A DNA stretch of 64,000 nucleotides from Granulicella cerasi (GCF_025685575.1 NZ_JAGSYD010000001.1:65852-129851); one strand, 5' to 3'. Shown: positions 50,944 to 61,488, counted from the first letter of the stretch. The notes: a model not told the origin generated them from the sequence alone. A program made the numbers and translations.

Positions 50944-53787
50944 TTACGGCTTCGCCACCGCGCTTTCTATCGGCCCGAGGTATTCGCCCGGTCGATGCTC
51001 GCCGTAGATCACAAAGCGCTCCAACACTACGCCAGCATCCACGCGGCAAACATGCATCGTATGCGCGCCTGCGGCCAATTCGCCCAGCGGCACGGAAACG
51101 CGCCGTACGCCATCACTTACTGCCTTGCGCCACTCCTCGTCGGTAAGCTTTGGCCACATATCCGCAGTGATTGCGGCGGCATGATCAAGACCCACCGTGA
51201 AGCGCAGGCCATGGTCCGGCTGGAACGGCAGCGTCGGCGCGAGGATCGTCTCCAGCGTGCGCGTACCTGCGCTCGTCAGTGTGAACTCATAGCTCACGCA
51301 CGCCTGCTCGTTCAGCTTCTCCGTGCTCGGCGCGAGCACAGGAAAGCTCTCGATACCTGAACGCGTTTCGCCGAAGTCAGGCAGCACCTCCCAACGCACG
51401 CCGCTCGCTGCATCGTTTTCCATGAATTGCGCTGCGTCGATCGTCACGGCACCGGCGTCTTCCACGAAGCCACGTGTATGAGCAAGGTTGTTCGCGTTGA
51501 GCATCACCTTGGTCGCGTTATGCGTGCTGTCAGTGATCGTTACGCTTCCCTCGCTGCGGCCCTTCGGGGCCTTCGACCAATCGATACTCACCGCGATCGC
51601 CTCATCGCTGACCACGTCGCCGCTCATCTTGCTCAGCACGATCCACGGCGCAGAGGTGGTGGCCGTGAAGCTCACAGGCTTCGTGCCCATCAGGCCAAGA
51701 TCGATTGTGCGTGTCTGCCGGTTCACAGAGTCAAACTCGGGGAGCGGCTTGTGCATGTACTTGCCCGCACCACCTTCGGGATACACACCCAACTGCGTCG
51801 TCTGTGGCACATCCACCTGCGAGACCGCAGGCATGATGTTGCGCGGTGGATCGAACCACGCATAATAACCAAGGTGCGTCTGGTCCATCATGTGGTTCCA
51901 ACGACCATCGAGCAGACCGTTGTACTCTGCGCTGAGCTTCGCATCCTCTGCGAACAACGAACGCGTCACATCAGCCCAGTGGTTCGCGCTCGCGCGTCCC
52001 TGCTTCGCATACAGATGATTGCGTCCTGCGGCGAACATCATGTCGTTCACCACGGCCGAAGCCTTCACCGGGTAGTACGCCAGCTCGAAGTATGCCGCTT
52101 GATACTCCTGCGGCAACTGTGTGCGCACCGCATCGGCCTTCTTCACCAGCGCTGCCCACTCTGCCTGTACGCGATCCGCTTCATGGCCTTCGGTGAACGA
52201 GTACGTCTCGGGCTCCAGCAACTCCGGCGTGCGGCGGCGATTCAGCTTCGAGTAGCCGGAGATCAACTCGCCGATCTCTGCACCGTGCTCCGCACCGAAC
52301 TCACGCGCTGACCAGGCATCGGTGTACTGCTGCAGATGGTCCTTGTCCCACAGCTTCGGATCGCGCGCCATCGTGAGGAAGAACTCGATGGGAAACTCCA
52401 TCGGCTTCAAGTCGCCGACGTTCACAATCCATACGCGGTCCGCGCCATACTGCAGCGCGAGATGCATCTGCTCCCACACCTTCGTGATCGGCGTAACGTT
52501 GAGCCACTTATACGAGCGCGGATCGCCCACATAATCGAAGTGATAGTAGATGCCCGCGCCACCGGGACGCTTGCGCTCGGCCGCCGTAGGCAAACGGCGA
52601 TTGTTGCCCCAGTTGTCATCACACCACAGCAGCGTCACATCATCGGGCACGCGCATGCCCTTCTCGTAGTACTCCTGCACCTCTTTGTAGAGCGCCCAGA
52701 TCTGTGGGTTCTTCACCTTCGGGTCAGCCTTCTCGGCGATGATCTTGCGCTGGTCGGCAACGATGCCTTCGAGCAGCTTCGTGTTCGCGCTCGCACTCAT
52801 CGCCATATCACCATCGCCGCGCATACCGATCGTGATCGTGCTCTCGTACTCCTTGTTGCGCGCGATGCCTTCGGTCCAGAACTTCGTCAGCACATCCTTG
52901 TTCGTCGTGTAATCCCACTCGCCGGTGCCATGCTTGTGCCACTCTTTCTGCGCGCGAATCATCGGCTCATGATGGCTCGTACCCATCACGATGCCATACT
53001 CATCAGCGAGCTTCGGGTTCAGCGGATCGTCTTCGTTGAACGCGTTGTCCCACATCGCGGGCCACAGATAATTCGCGCGTAAACGCAGCAACAACTCAAA
53101 CACATGCGTATAAAACTTGCTGTTCTTGCCGCCGAACTTCTCCTGCGCCCAGTTCGTCAGCGCAGGCGCTTCGTCGTTGAGAAAAATGCCGCGATACTTC
53201 ACCGCAGGCGTCGCCATCACGTGGCGGCCCGCTTTCACATACAGCGCATCGTGCGTCTTCACCGGCACATCCGCCCACCAGTACCAGGGCGAAACACCTA
53301 TCTGCTCCGACAACGTGTAGAGGCCGAAGATCGTGCCTCGCTTGTCCGCGCCAGCGATCACCAACGCACGCTTCACGCCGGGCATCGGATTTTCGACGAC
53401 CTCGGTCACACCCGCTTCCCACTGCCCTGCAACACCGGCCGTTGACAGCTTCCCGCTGCGAACGAGGTCGTCGATCAACGATGAGTGGCCCATGGTGCCC
53501 ACGAGCACTGCATCCACATCGCTCGCCTGCGCGCTACGCGTTGGCAGCGCGCCCGTAACGCGCTGCACATCCTGCGCGAACTCGTCCGCTGCATGTTGCA
53601 CGCCTGGCCAGTCATCGCTGCTCACGATGATCGGCGCGGCCTTGCCCTTCGCTTCCAGCGTGAAGCTTTTCGCTGTTTGGGCTGTGCGAATCAAACGCTC
53701 TTCGCCCAATGCATGCGCTCGAGGAGCAACGGAAAACACTGCCGCCACCATGAGCGGAAACGCGAATCGTCTGGAGAGAGAAAACAC
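50944..53787 (-). CDS. GH115 xylan alpha-1,2-glucuronidase
   Basis: A 947-residue exported enzyme. The signal peptide (VFSLSRRFAFPLMVAAVFS, cut after AHA) leads into the GH115 core, with YLWPAMWDNAFNEDDPLNP, GTSHHEPMIRAQKEWHKHGTG and CDDNWGNNRRLP as conserved blocks. GH115 removes 4-O-methyl-glucuronic acid from xylan, including internal positions. A C-terminal beta-sandwich-like part (about 700-947) ends the protein. The start is GTG at 53787, preceded by AAAGG and placed right before the signal peptide; a further upstream ATG would overlap the GH8 gene. It is the last gene of the xylan run. Confidence 0.88.
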   Translation of the reverse strand: MFSLSRRFAFPLMVAAVFSVAPRAHALGEERLIRTAQTAKSFTLEAKGKAAPIIVSSDDWPGVQHAADEFAQDVQRVTGALPTRSAQASDVDAVLVGTMGHSSLIDDLVRSGKLSTAGVAGQWEAGVTEVVENPMPGVKRALVIAGADKRGTIFGLYTLSEQIGVSPWYWWADVPVKTHDALYVKAGRHVMATPAVKYRGIFLNDEAPALTNWAQEKFGGKNSKFYTHVFELLLRLRANYLWPAMWDNAFNEDDPLNPKLADEYGIVMGTSHHEPMIRAQKEWHKHGTGEWDYTTNKDVLTKFWTEGIARNKEYESTITIGMRGDGDMAMSASANTKLLEGIVADQRKIIAEKADPKVKNPQIWALYKEVQEYYEKGMRVPDDVTLLWCDDNWGNNRRLPTAAERKRPGGAGIYYHFDYVGDPRSYKWLNVTPITKVWEQMHLALQYGADRVWIVNVGDLKPMEFPIEFFLTMARDPKLWDKDHLQQYTDAWSAREFGAEHGAEIGELISGYSKLNRRRTPELLEPETYSFTEGHEADRVQAEWAALVKKADAVRTQLPQEYQAAYFELAYYPVKASAVVNDMMFAAGRNHLYAKQGRASANHWADVTRSLFAEDAKLSAEYNGLLDGRWNHMMDQTHLGYYAWFDPPRNIMPAVSQVDVPQTTQLGVYPEGGAGKYMHKPLPEFDSVNRQTRTIDLGLMGTKPVSFTATTSAPWIVLSKMSGDVVSDEAIAVSIDWSKAPKGRSEGSVTITDSTHNATKVMLNANNLAHTRGFVEDAGAVTIDAAQFMENDAASGVRWEVLPDFGETRSGIESFPVLAPSTEKLNEQACVSYEFTLTSAGTRTLETILAPTLPFQPDHGLRFTVGLDHAAAITADMWPKLTDEEWRKAVSDGVRRVSVPLGELAAGAHTMHVCRVDAGVVLERFVIYGEHRPGEYLGPIESAVAKP

Positions 53788-53803
53788 GGAGGCGACCTTT
53801 CGC

Positions 53804-55174
53804 TCAACGAGCAGAAGAAGTGTGAACCGGCGCCGCATTCGGCTGCCAGATGCGGAAGCGACCGCTCACGTGCAGCATACTCATCATGTACAGCATGCCG
53901 TCGTAGTAGCGGTCCGTTCCCGAAGGAACGGGTGTGTCCCAAAGCAGTTGCACGAAGGCTTTGCGCTGCACGGCATTCGTTGCCGCAAGCCCCGCAACGG
54001 CCGTGGTCGCAACGAGCCCCGGTGCATGGCCGTGCGACAGAGGCTTGCCATCGACTTCGTAGTGATCGGGAAATGTCTTCATGCCCTGCGAAGCAAAGAA
54101 GCCCTGAATGCGATCGCTCAACACGGGCGCATCTGGATTCGCCGCAAACCAGGCTTGGTCGACGGACCAGTTACTCGCCGTGCGCCATGCGTCGAAGCTG
54201 AATGTCGCCGAGTTCGGATTCCATTTCGTCGACTGCGGCGTGCCATCAAAGCTCGCATAGTCTGAGGCCAAGCCGGTCTTTGCGTTAGTTGCTTGCGTGA
54301 AGAACTTACGGCTCGTCTCCGCCGCGCGCGCCCAGAAAGCACGATCTCCCTTCGGCCCCCACTTCGACCACAGCTCATAAAAATGCGACAAGTGATAACT
54401 CGGATCCGTGAACGATCGCTGTGCCTCCGGCACGAACAGGATCATCGCGCGCTGCTCATCCACCATCGGACCTGCGGTGATGACATCATGCCGCACGTTG
54501 CCGTTCTTGTCGCGGTGCTCGAACAGCGGATCGTTCGGATGAATGCGAAACGGCCGCGTACGCGTGACGACCGGATGATGACGCATCGTATGCAGCAGTT
54601 CATCAGCCTGCTGCTGATAGTTGTAGATGCCCTTTCCGTTGCCCCAGCGATGCGCCGCGAAGTAGAGGCTCATCACGAAGTACTCTTCGCCGTCCGGGGC
54701 CGCACCGGTCGAGTTCGCTGTGCCATCGGTGTTCATCGACCACGCAAAGTAGCCCATCGAAGGGTTCTGCGGATCGGTGATGCGCATATAGGTGTTCGCC
54801 CAATTCCACAGCGCGTCGAACTCTTCCTTGCGGTTCATTTGCACGGCAATCATCATGCCGTAGCTCATGCCCTCGGTGCGCGCGTCGTGATGCGCCACGT
54901 CGGTGATGTACGCGAGCTTGCCGTTCGCATTGCTGCCGGTCTCGTAGTAGACAGCCTGTGTCTGCTTGTCGCCGTGGAAGAGCTGCTGGAAGGTGCTCTC
55001 AACGCGCGCGTCGATCTGCTTCTCGCTGTAGCCGGCTTCTGCGAGAAGGTTGCGATACTGCCCGGTCGCGTATGCGCCTTGCGTGGGTGCCTGCGCAGAA
55101 ACTCGCTGCGCCGCCGCCGTCAACATCAACGGAAGCAACGCAGCGAGGGTGAGTCGAGTGAAGTGCTGCTTCAT
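53804..55174 (-). CDS. GH8 reducing-end xylose-releasing exo-oligoxylanase
   Basis: A 456-residue exported (alpha/alpha)6-barrel enzyme. Signal peptide cut near VSAQA. GH8 acid Glu101 in RTEGMSYGMM is followed by DWNWANTYM-like segments and YHLSHFYELWSKWG. The sequence and the xylan-rich neighbourhood favour the Rex class, which trims xylo-oligosaccharides from the reducing end, over endoglucanase. It begins 14 bases after xylA and stops 16 bases before the GH115 start. Confidence 0.85.
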   Translation of the reverse strand: MKQHFTRLTLAALLPLMLTAAAQRVSAQAPTQGAYATGQYRNLLAEAGYSEKQIDARVESTFQQLFHGDKQTQAVYYETGSNANGKLAYITDVAHHDARTEGMSYGMMIAVQMNRKEEFDALWNWANTYMRITDPQNPSMGYFAWSMNTDGTANSTGAAPDGEEYFVMSLYFAAHRWGNGKGIYNYQQQADELLHTMRHHPVVTRTRPFRIHPNDPLFEHRDKNGNVRHDVITAGPMVDEQRAMILFVPEAQRSFTDPSYHLSHFYELWSKWGPKGDRAFWARAAETSRKFFTQATNAKTGLASDYASFDGTPQSTKWNPNSATFSFDAWRTASNWSVDQAWFAANPDAPVLSDRIQGFFASQGMKTFPDHYEVDGKPLSHGHAPGLVATTAVAGLAATNAVQRKAFVQLLWDTPVPSGTDRYYDGMLYMMSMLHVSGRFRIWQPNAAPVHTSSAR

Positions 55175-55188
55175 CACAGCAACGCTCC

Positions 55189-56520
55189 TTAGAGCTTGTC
55201 GGTGTAGATCGAACGAGCGAGCAGGTTCTCGATGCGCTCCTGCTTGCCCGAACGCGGCTGCGGGTTGATGGCGTCGGCTTCGGCCTTCGCAGCGATCTGC
55301 TCGAGCGACAGCTTGCCCGTGAACATCGCCTGCGCCTCCGGCGTCTTCCATCCAGCGTAACGCTCGTCGAGGATCGCGTCGTACGTCTTGCTCTCGATCA
55401 GCTTGGCTGCCGTGAGGAACGCGCGCGTGCAGAGGTCCACACCACCTACGTGTGCGTGGATGAGATCTTCCTCCGTGAAGCTCTGACGACGCACCTTCGC
55501 ATCGAAGTTGCAACCGCCCAGACCGAGACCACCCGCCTTGATGACGTGATACATGCTCATCGTCATCGTCCACAGGTCGTTCGGGAACTGGTCGGTGTCC
55601 CAACCGAGCAGCGCGTCGCCGCGGTTGATGTCCAGCGAGCCGAGAATGCCGAGCGAGCCAGCCGTTGCGATCTCATGCTCAAAGCTGTGGCCCGCGAGCG
55701 TCGCGTGGTTGGCTTCGAGGTTGAGCTTCACTTCGTTCTCCAGGCCGAAACGCTTGAGGAAGCCGTAGCAGGTCGCTGCGTCGAAGTCGTACTGGTGCGA
55801 GGTCGGCTCCTTCGGCTTCGGCTCGAGCAGGATCTGGCCCTTGAAACCGATCTTGTGCTTGTAGTCCACGACGAGCGTGAGGAAGCGGCCCATCTGCTCG
55901 AGCTCCTGCTTCATGTCGGTGTTCAGCAGCGTCTCGTAGCCTTCACGACCGCCCCAGAGCACGTAGTTCGCGCCGCCAAGCTGCACGGTTGCGTCCATGC
56001 AATGCTTCACGGTGGCAGCGCACCATGCGAAGACTTCAGGGTCGGGGTTCGTCGAAGCACCGGCCATGAAGCGCGGATGCGAGAAGAGGTTCGCCGTACC
56101 CCAGAGTAGCTTCGTGCTGTAGCTCTGCTGCTTTTCGCCGAGGTAGTCGACGATGGTGTGGAAGTTCTTGAGTGTCTCTGCAAGCGTTGCGCCGCCCGGC
56201 GCGATGTCCGCATCGTGGAAGCAGTAGAACGGCAGATCGAGCACGCGGAAGAGTTCAAACGCTGCATCGGCCTTCACCTTTGCGAGCGCGATGGGGTCGC
56301 CAGCGCCGCTCCACGGACGGTTGATCGTCGGGCCACCGAACGGGTCGCTGCCGTTCATCGCGAGCGAGTGCCAGTAGGCCACGGCGAAACGCAAGTGCTC
56401 CTTGAGCGGCTTGCCCAGCACGACGCGGTCGGCGTCGTAGTACTGATACGCAAGCGGGTTGGTGCTGTCGGGGCCTTCAAACTTTACGGTTTCAAATTTG
56501 CTGAATACGGTGTCTGCCAT
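55189..56520 (-). CDS. xylA: Xylose isomerase
   Basis: A 443-residue cytosolic enzyme that converts D-xylose to D-xylulose with Mg2+/Mn2+. The TIM barrel shows [10 protein letters not shown] with active His102 and Asp105, EPKPKEP with ligand Glu233 and Lys235, and HVGGVDLC near the end. The length fits class II isomerases. Encoded between GH3 and GH8 genes, showing that xylan hydrolysis and xylose entry into the cell are coexpressed. Confidence 0.95.
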   Translation of the reverse strand: MADTVFSKFETVKFEGPDSTNPLAYQYYDADRVVLGKPLKEHLRFAVAYWHSLAMNGSDPFGGPTINRPWSGAGDPIALAKVKADAAFELFRVLDLPFYCFHDADIAPGGATLAETLKNFHTIVDYLGEKQQSYSTKLLWGTANLFSHPRFMAGASTNPDPEVFAWCAATVKHCMDATVQLGGANYVLWGGREGYETLLNTDMKQELEQMGRFLTLVVDYKHKIGFKGQILLEPKPKEPTSHQYDFDAATCYGFLKRFGLENEVKLNLEANHATLAGHSFEHEIATAGSLGILGSLDINRGDALLGWDTDQFPNDLWTMTMSMYHVIKAGGLGLGGCNFDAKVRRQSFTEEDLIHAHVGGVDLCTRAFLTAAKLIESKTYDAILDERYAGWKTPEAQAMFTGKLSLEQIAAKAEADAINPQPRSGKQERIENLLARSIYTDKL

Positions 56521-56607
56521 GGGTTGTCTCCAAAGGGTTGATGTCGCGGGGAGGCGACGAAAACTCGTGTGCGGCAGCGCGTCGGCGCGTCGCAGGAAGA
56601 AATCTGT

Positions 56608-59307
56608 TTAGTGTTCGAGCGCCATCGAGCCCTCGATTTCAAACGTTGCGCTCTGCGCCTTCGTCTTCGCGTTCGCATCGTCCGGCTGCGAGCCGCCGAT
56701 GCTCAGCTTGTACTCGCCAGGCTGCACGGAGATGCGTCCCGCGGCATCTACCTGCGAAAGCTGACGCGGATCAAGCGTGAAGGTCAGCGTCTTCTTCGCA
56801 CCCGGCGCCAGCGAAACGCGCTGGAAGCCTTCGAGCGCGAGCTTCGGAGAGAGTCCGCCGTTGCTGCCCGCAGGCGGCATCAGGTAAAGCTCAGCCACTT
56901 CATCACCCGCGCGCTTGCCGGTGTTTGTCACTGTCACTTCCGCGGTCAGGGTGTTGCCTGCGGCAAGCTTCTTCGTCGAAAGCTTTACGGGCGAATAGGC
57001 GAACGTCGTGTAGCTGAGCCCGTAGCCGAAGCGATAGAGCGTCTCGCCTGTGAAGTAACGATAGGTGCGGTTCTTCATCGCATAGTCGCTGAAGCTCGGA
57101 AGCTCATCGACGCCGCGATAGAAGGTGATCGGCAAGCGGCCTGCCGGGTTGTTGATGCCCTTCAGCGTGTCGACGATCGCCGCGCCGCCGAACTCGCCGG
57201 GGTACCACGCATCGAGGATCGCGTTCGCGTGATCGTTCGCCCAGTTCACCGCAAGCGCTGAACCATTGAGCAGCACAACGATCATCGGCTTGCCCGTTGC
57301 GGCGAGCGCCTGTAGCAGCTTCTCCTGGCTTGCAGGCAGCTTGATGTCCGTGCGATCGCCACCGTCGAAGCCTTCAAGCTTCACCTTCAGCTCTTCACCC
57401 TCAAGATCAGGCGACAGGCCCATCATCGCGACGATCAAGTCCGACTGCTTGGCCTTCGTCACCGCGTCATCCTGCATCAGCGCGGGCTTAGGAACCCACT
57501 CGAAGCGGAGACCCGCGCCGTAGAGCGGCGCATCGTGCGTGTACTCGATCACCACCGCATGCGGCATCGTATCGGCAAAGTGCACATCGAAGCGCGGCGT
57601 CGTGGTCTCGCGATATTCAGGGTCGCGCACGTCGTAGCTATCGACCTGCTTGCCGTCGATCTTCACGGTGAAGTGCTCGTTGTCGTGGCACGGATAGCAA
57701 TGCGCGAGGCGCATGTTGAACTCGTAGTCGCCTGCGCTTGGCGGCGTGATCACGCCGCTCCAACGCACCGCAAACTTCTGCGGCTTGAGCCCAGCCACCG
57801 GAGCAGCATAATTCCAGTCGAAGTCCACGATAGGATCGACGCGTGTGGTCACCGGTGACTTCGCGAAGCTCTTCGCAACATCGGTCTCGTCACCCGCGAA
57901 GTACTCGGCCTTCAGGCCTTCCACCTGCGAATCGGCTGAAGGATGCAGCACCGTGCTCGGCACGGTGAGCGGAGCGCCGTCCGCATACGACGACCCCTGA
58001 GAGTAGAGAATCTTCGACGCGGGAAACGCCTTGCGGAAGCTATCGACCGGAAGCTGCGGATCCTTCGGCACAGCGTTGTAGTTGCCTTCGAGCCCAGCAA
58101 GCGACGCGGCGTTCGGACCGATCACCGCGATCGTCTTATAGCGGCCCGGAGCCAACGGCAGAATGCCATCGTTCTTCAGCAGCACCATCGCTTCTTCGCT
58201 GGCCTTGCGTGCCATCGCGAGATGTGCGGGCGAGCGGTCTTCGCTGTAAGGGATGCGACCGTACGCGTAGCTCGAAGGTGCGTCGAACAAGCCTAGGCGA
58301 ATGCGCGCGACGAACAAGCGCTCGATAGAGCGATCAATGTCAGCCTCGCTCACCAGGCCCTGCTTCACGGCCTGCGGCAGCGTCTTGTACGTGGTACCGC
58401 AGTTGGTGTCTGTGCCGACGAGGATGCCAGCCGCCGACGCATGCGCCGCGTCCTTGGAGTAGCGGTGCGCGGTCTTCTCGAAGAAGTCATCGACAGCGCC
58501 GCAGTCCGAGGTCACAAAACCCGTGAACTTCCAGTCATCGCGCAGGATCTTGCCGAGCAGTAGATCGCTCGCGCACGCAGGCTTGCCGTAGAGTGCGTTG
58601 TACGCGCACATGATCGAGTCAGCCTTGCCCTCCACAATCGCGGTGCGGAACTGCGGCAGATACGTGTCCCACAGATCATGCTGCGAAGGCTCTACGTTGA
58701 AGCGGTGGCGATCGTTCTCCGGGCCGCTATGCACGGCGAAGTGCTTCGGCGTTGCCACCGAGCGCGGATGCAGCGGGTCCGGCCCCTGCAGGCCGCGGAT
58801 GAAGTTCAACCCAAGCTGGCCGGTGAGGAACGGGTCTTCGCCGTAGGTCTCTTGACCACGGCCCCAGCGCGGGTCACGGAAGATGTTGATGTTCGGCGAC
58901 CAGATCGTAAGACCGAGGTAGATGCTGTGCACATTGTGCGCGACCGCATCGTTAAACTTCGCGCGCGCCTCTGTCGAGACGACCTCGCCGATCTTGCTCA
59001 CCAGCGGCGCGTTCCACGTCGCGGCCATACCGATCGCCTGCGGGAACAGAGTCGCATAGCCCGAGCGCGCCATGCCGTGCAGGCCTTCGCTCCAATAGTC
59101 GTATGCCGGCACGCCGAGGCGCGGAATCGCTGGCGCAGTGTTCAGGCTCTGCTCCGCCTTTTCTTCAAGCGTCATGCGCGAGACAAGATCATGCGCACGC
59201 GCTTCGGGCGTGAGCTTCGTGTTGAGGTAGGGAGCCGCCGCCGGGGCCTGCGCCGCTGCCGTTGCGACCGACAGCGCGAACAATGCGGAACATACGAGGA
59301 GACGCAT
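56608..59307 (-). CDS. GH3 beta-xylosidase with PA14 domain
   Basis: An 899-residue exported enzyme. Signal peptide (VCSALFALSVATAAAQA) then the GH3 TIM barrel with nucleophile Asp268 in GFVTSDCGAVDDFF, a PA14 domain inserted in the second domain (about 440-590, GLKAEYFAGDE to RFEWVP), the acid-base domain with MGLSPDLEGEELKV, and a fibronectin-III-like end. GH3 enzymes of this layout are usually beta-xylosidases or beta-glucosidases; the locus favours xylo-oligosaccharides. Starts 127 bases after the small membrane protein. Confidence 0.88.
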   Translation of the reverse strand: MRLLVCSALFALSVATAAAQAPAAAPYLNTKLTPEARAHDLVSRMTLEEKAEQSLNTAPAIPRLGVPAYDYWSEGLHGMARSGYATLFPQAIGMAATWNAPLVSKIGEVVSTEARAKFNDAVAHNVHSIYLGLTIWSPNINIFRDPRWGRGQETYGEDPFLTGQLGLNFIRGLQGPDPLHPRSVATPKHFAVHSGPENDRHRFNVEPSQHDLWDTYLPQFRTAIVEGKADSIMCAYNALYGKPACASDLLLGKILRDDWKFTGFVTSDCGAVDDFFEKTAHRYSKDAAHASAAGILVGTDTNCGTTYKTLPQAVKQGLVSEADIDRSIERLFVARIRLGLFDAPSSYAYGRIPYSEDRSPAHLAMARKASEEAMVLLKNDGILPLAPGRYKTIAVIGPNAASLAGLEGNYNAVPKDPQLPVDSFRKAFPASKILYSQGSSYADGAPLTVPSTVLHPSADSQVEGLKAEYFAGDETDVAKSFAKSPVTTRVDPIVDFDWNYAAPVAGLKPQKFAVRWSGVITPPSAGDYEFNMRLAHCYPCHDNEHFTVKIDGKQVDSYDVRDPEYRETTTPRFDVHFADTMPHAVVIEYTHDAPLYGAGLRFEWVPKPALMQDDAVTKAKQSDLIVAMMGLSPDLEGEELKVKLEGFDGGDRTDIKLPASQEKLLQALAATGKPMIVVLLNGSALAVNWANDHANAILDAWYPGEFGGAAIVDTLKGINNPAGRLPITFYRGVDELPSFSDYAMKNRTYRYFTGETLYRFGYGLSYTTFAYSPVKLSTKKLAAGNTLTAEVTVTNTGKRAGDEVAELYLMPPAGSNGGLSPKLALEGFQRVSLAPGAKKTLTFTLDPRQLSQVDAAGRISVQPGEYKLSIGGSQPDDANAKTKAQSATFEIEGSMALEH

Positions 59308-59434
59308 GGTCAGAAATCCTTGGAACTACCGCGATCCCTCGTCATTGCGAGCCAATCGCTTTACATGCAACAGTCGAAATATATCACTGGAGCGAAGCCC
59401 CTGCAGGCTTCGTCCGAGGATGTAGCGTGAAAAG

Positions 59435-59677
59435 TTAAGCGCGATTCTTGTCGCCCGACTTCGGACGGAAACGCGCCGTGTAGAAACCGCCGAACGCCGT
59501 CAGCAGCAGCCCCCACCAGAAGGTGGGATGGAGGTTGTTCAGCACAGTGGGGGCCTCGTGATGTCCAAACCACGCCCACGCGCCGTAGGGCAGCAATACA
59601 ACTCCGTAAGCCAACGTCATGATGCCTACGAAAAACCAGATGCTCAGCGATTCACCGCGTCCAGTACCTTCACCCAT
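59435..59677 (-). CDS. Small membrane protein beside sugar symporter
   Basis: An 80-residue protein with two predicted helices (about 13-34 and 51-67) and a short loop containing HHEAPTVLNNLHPTFW. Both ends are charged and cytosolic. It lies 47 bases after the SSS symporter gene and before GH3, in the same direction, and has GGAAAGGAG 7 bases before its ATG. Function unknown; a regulatory or stabilising partner of the symporter is a reasonable guess from position only. Confidence 0.65.
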   Translation of the reverse strand: MGEGTGRGESLSIWFFVGIMTLAYGVVLLPYGAWAWFGHHEAPTVLNNLHPTFWWGLLLTAFGGFYTARFRPKSGDKNRA

Positions 59678-59702
59678 GGTGTCGCTCCTTTCCTAATCCG
59701 TT

Positions 59703-59717
59703 ACGAAATAATTTCGT
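59703..59717. promoter_or_regulatory. Palindrome acgaaataatttcgt
   Basis: A perfect 15-base palindrome apart from the centre base lies between the symporter and the small membrane protein genes. It may bind a regulator or form a small mRNA hairpin affecting translation of the downstream gene. Confidence 0.4.
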
Positions 59718-59724
59718 GCAATCT

Positions 59725-61458
59725 CTAGAAGAACAGCAGGTTCAAGCCGACGAATACGACCGCCACAACACTCGCCCAGAAGATCGGCTTCTGCCAAAGC
59801 GTCGTTGCGCCATCGTCGGGGATCGCTGTTGCACCATAGACCAGACCTTCGAGCTCCGCGTCCGTCTTCGGCGTCGTCATGTAGCTGACGACAACGGTAA
59901 CGAAGACGCAGATCAGCCAGCTCCACAGAGCACGGAAGAGGTTCTCCGCCATGGGCTGTGCGTCGGGCGAGAGCGCAATCTTCGCGAGCGCTGCTTTGCC
60001 GCCCTGGTGCACATAGATGAACATGCCGATGGAGCTGACCGTGCCTGCGAGCAGACCGTAGAAGCCGCCAGCCTTCGTCGCGCGCTTCCACAACATGCCG
60101 AGGATGACTGTGCCGAAGAGCGGCGCGATGAAGAAGCTGAACAACGCCTGCACGTAGTCCATGATCGACGACGCATGCGCGAGGATGTAGGCGCTGGCGA
60201 TCGAGATCAACATGCCGACGACCGTCGACCAACGGCCCATGGCGACGTAGTGCTTATCGCTGGCCTTCTTGTTGATGTACGCGCCGTAGAGGTCATAGGT
60301 CCACACAGTGGAGAACGCCGAAACGTTGCCCGCCATGCCGCTCATAAAGCCTGCGACCAGCGCGGTGATGCCGAGACCCAACAGGCCAGGACCGCAGTAG
60401 CGAATGAGCATCAGCGGAAGCACTTCGTCATACGCATGCTGATGCGTGGCCGCAGCGATGTCGCCCGGGACCAGGTGCATCATGCTGCCGTCGGGGTTCT
60501 TCAGCACGGAGAGCGCGAGGATGCCCGGGACGATCACGATGAACGGCACAGCCATCTTGAACGCAGCACCGATGACCGGAGCCATCTTTGCGGCGCGCAG
60601 ATTGTTCGCGCTGAGCACGCGCTGAACCACAAGGAAGTCGGTCGTCCAGTAGCCGAACGAAACCACCGCGCCGAGACCGAAGACGAGGCCGAACCAGTTC
60701 ACACCCATGGGGTTTGACGCGAAGGTGCCGGTGTTCGCCCAGAGATGCGTGTAGCTTGTGTTGCCGACGTTCTGCGCGATCTGTGCCTTCAGGTTGTGCC
60801 AGCCACCAGCCTCGATCAAGCCGAGGATCGGGATCAACGCCGCGCCGGCCCAGATGAGGATGAACTGCAGCACCTCGTTGATGATGGCCGAGCGCAGACC
60901 GCCGAGCATCACGTAGATCGCGACAGTGACCGCGCCTACCCAGATGCTGAAGGTGATGTTCCAGCCAAGGATCGTCTTCATCACGACGGCCATGGCGTAC
61001 ATGTTCACGCCGGACATCAGAATCGTCATCAGGCCGAAGCTCGTCGCCGACAGCGCGCGGGCGCCCTCGCCAAAGCGAAGCTGCAGGTAGCCCGGCACCG
61101 AGTGCGTCTTCGAGATGTAATAGAACGGCATCATCACAATGCCAAGGAAGAGCATCGCGGGGATCGCGCCGATCCAGTACCAGTGCGTCGCCAGAATGCC
61201 GTACTGATACGCCGAGCCCGCCCAGCCCATGAGTTCCAGCGAGCCGAGGTTCGCCGAGACGAAGCTCAAACCCGCAATCCACGCGGACATTTCGCGTCCC
61301 GCGAGGAAGAACTCTTCACTGGTGTTGGTGGAACCCTTCACATAAAAACCAATGAAGATGACCACTGCGAAGTAGAGCAGCAGAATAGTGATGTCGAGCG
61401 CGGAGAGCGACGTCAGTTGAGTCGTAAGCGCGAACATGCTGAGAGCGGCTGGGTTCAT
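59725..61458 (-). CDS. Sodium:solute symporter (SSS), xylose/galactose type
   Basis: A 577-residue inner-membrane protein with about 14 helices of the LeuT fold. The sequence shows AGREMSAWIAGLSFVSANLG, KTHSVPGYLQLRFG, SFGYWTTDFLVVQRVLSA and GLGITALVAGFMSGMAGNVS, as in vSGLT-like sugar transporters. Position between xylB and the GH3/xylA genes makes xylose the likely substrate. A LacI-type operator candidate lies 31 bases upstream. Confidence 0.88.
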   Translation of the reverse strand: MNPAALSMFALTTQLTSLSALDITILLLYFAVVIFIGFYVKGSTNTSEEFFLAGREMSAWIAGLSFVSANLGSLELMGWAGSAYQYGILATHWYWIGAIPAMLFLGIVMMPFYYISKTHSVPGYLQLRFGEGARALSATSFGLMTILMSGVNMYAMAVVMKTILGWNITFSIWVGAVTVAIYVMLGGLRSAIINEVLQFILIWAGAALIPILGLIEAGGWHNLKAQIAQNVGNTSYTHLWANTGTFASNPMGVNWFGLVFGLGAVVSFGYWTTDFLVVQRVLSANNLRAAKMAPVIGAAFKMAVPFIVIVPGILALSVLKNPDGSMMHLVPGDIAAATHQHAYDEVLPLMLIRYCGPGLLGLGITALVAGFMSGMAGNVSAFSTVWTYDLYGAYINKKASDKHYVAMGRWSTVVGMLISIASAYILAHASSIMDYVQALFSFFIAPLFGTVILGMLWKRATKAGGFYGLLAGTVSSIGMFIYVHQGGKAALAKIALSPDAQPMAENLFRALWSWLICVFVTVVVSYMTTPKTDAELEGLVYGATAIPDDGATTLWQKPIFWASVVAVVFVGLNLLFF

Positions 61459-61488
61459 GAGGTTTCAGTTTCCTGCGAAAGATGTCGA

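Noticed and set aside
53788..53838. Earlier ATG for the GH115 gene
   Set aside because: It would overlap the GH8 stop and place a charged tail before the signal peptide; the GTG at 53787 has a ribosome site.
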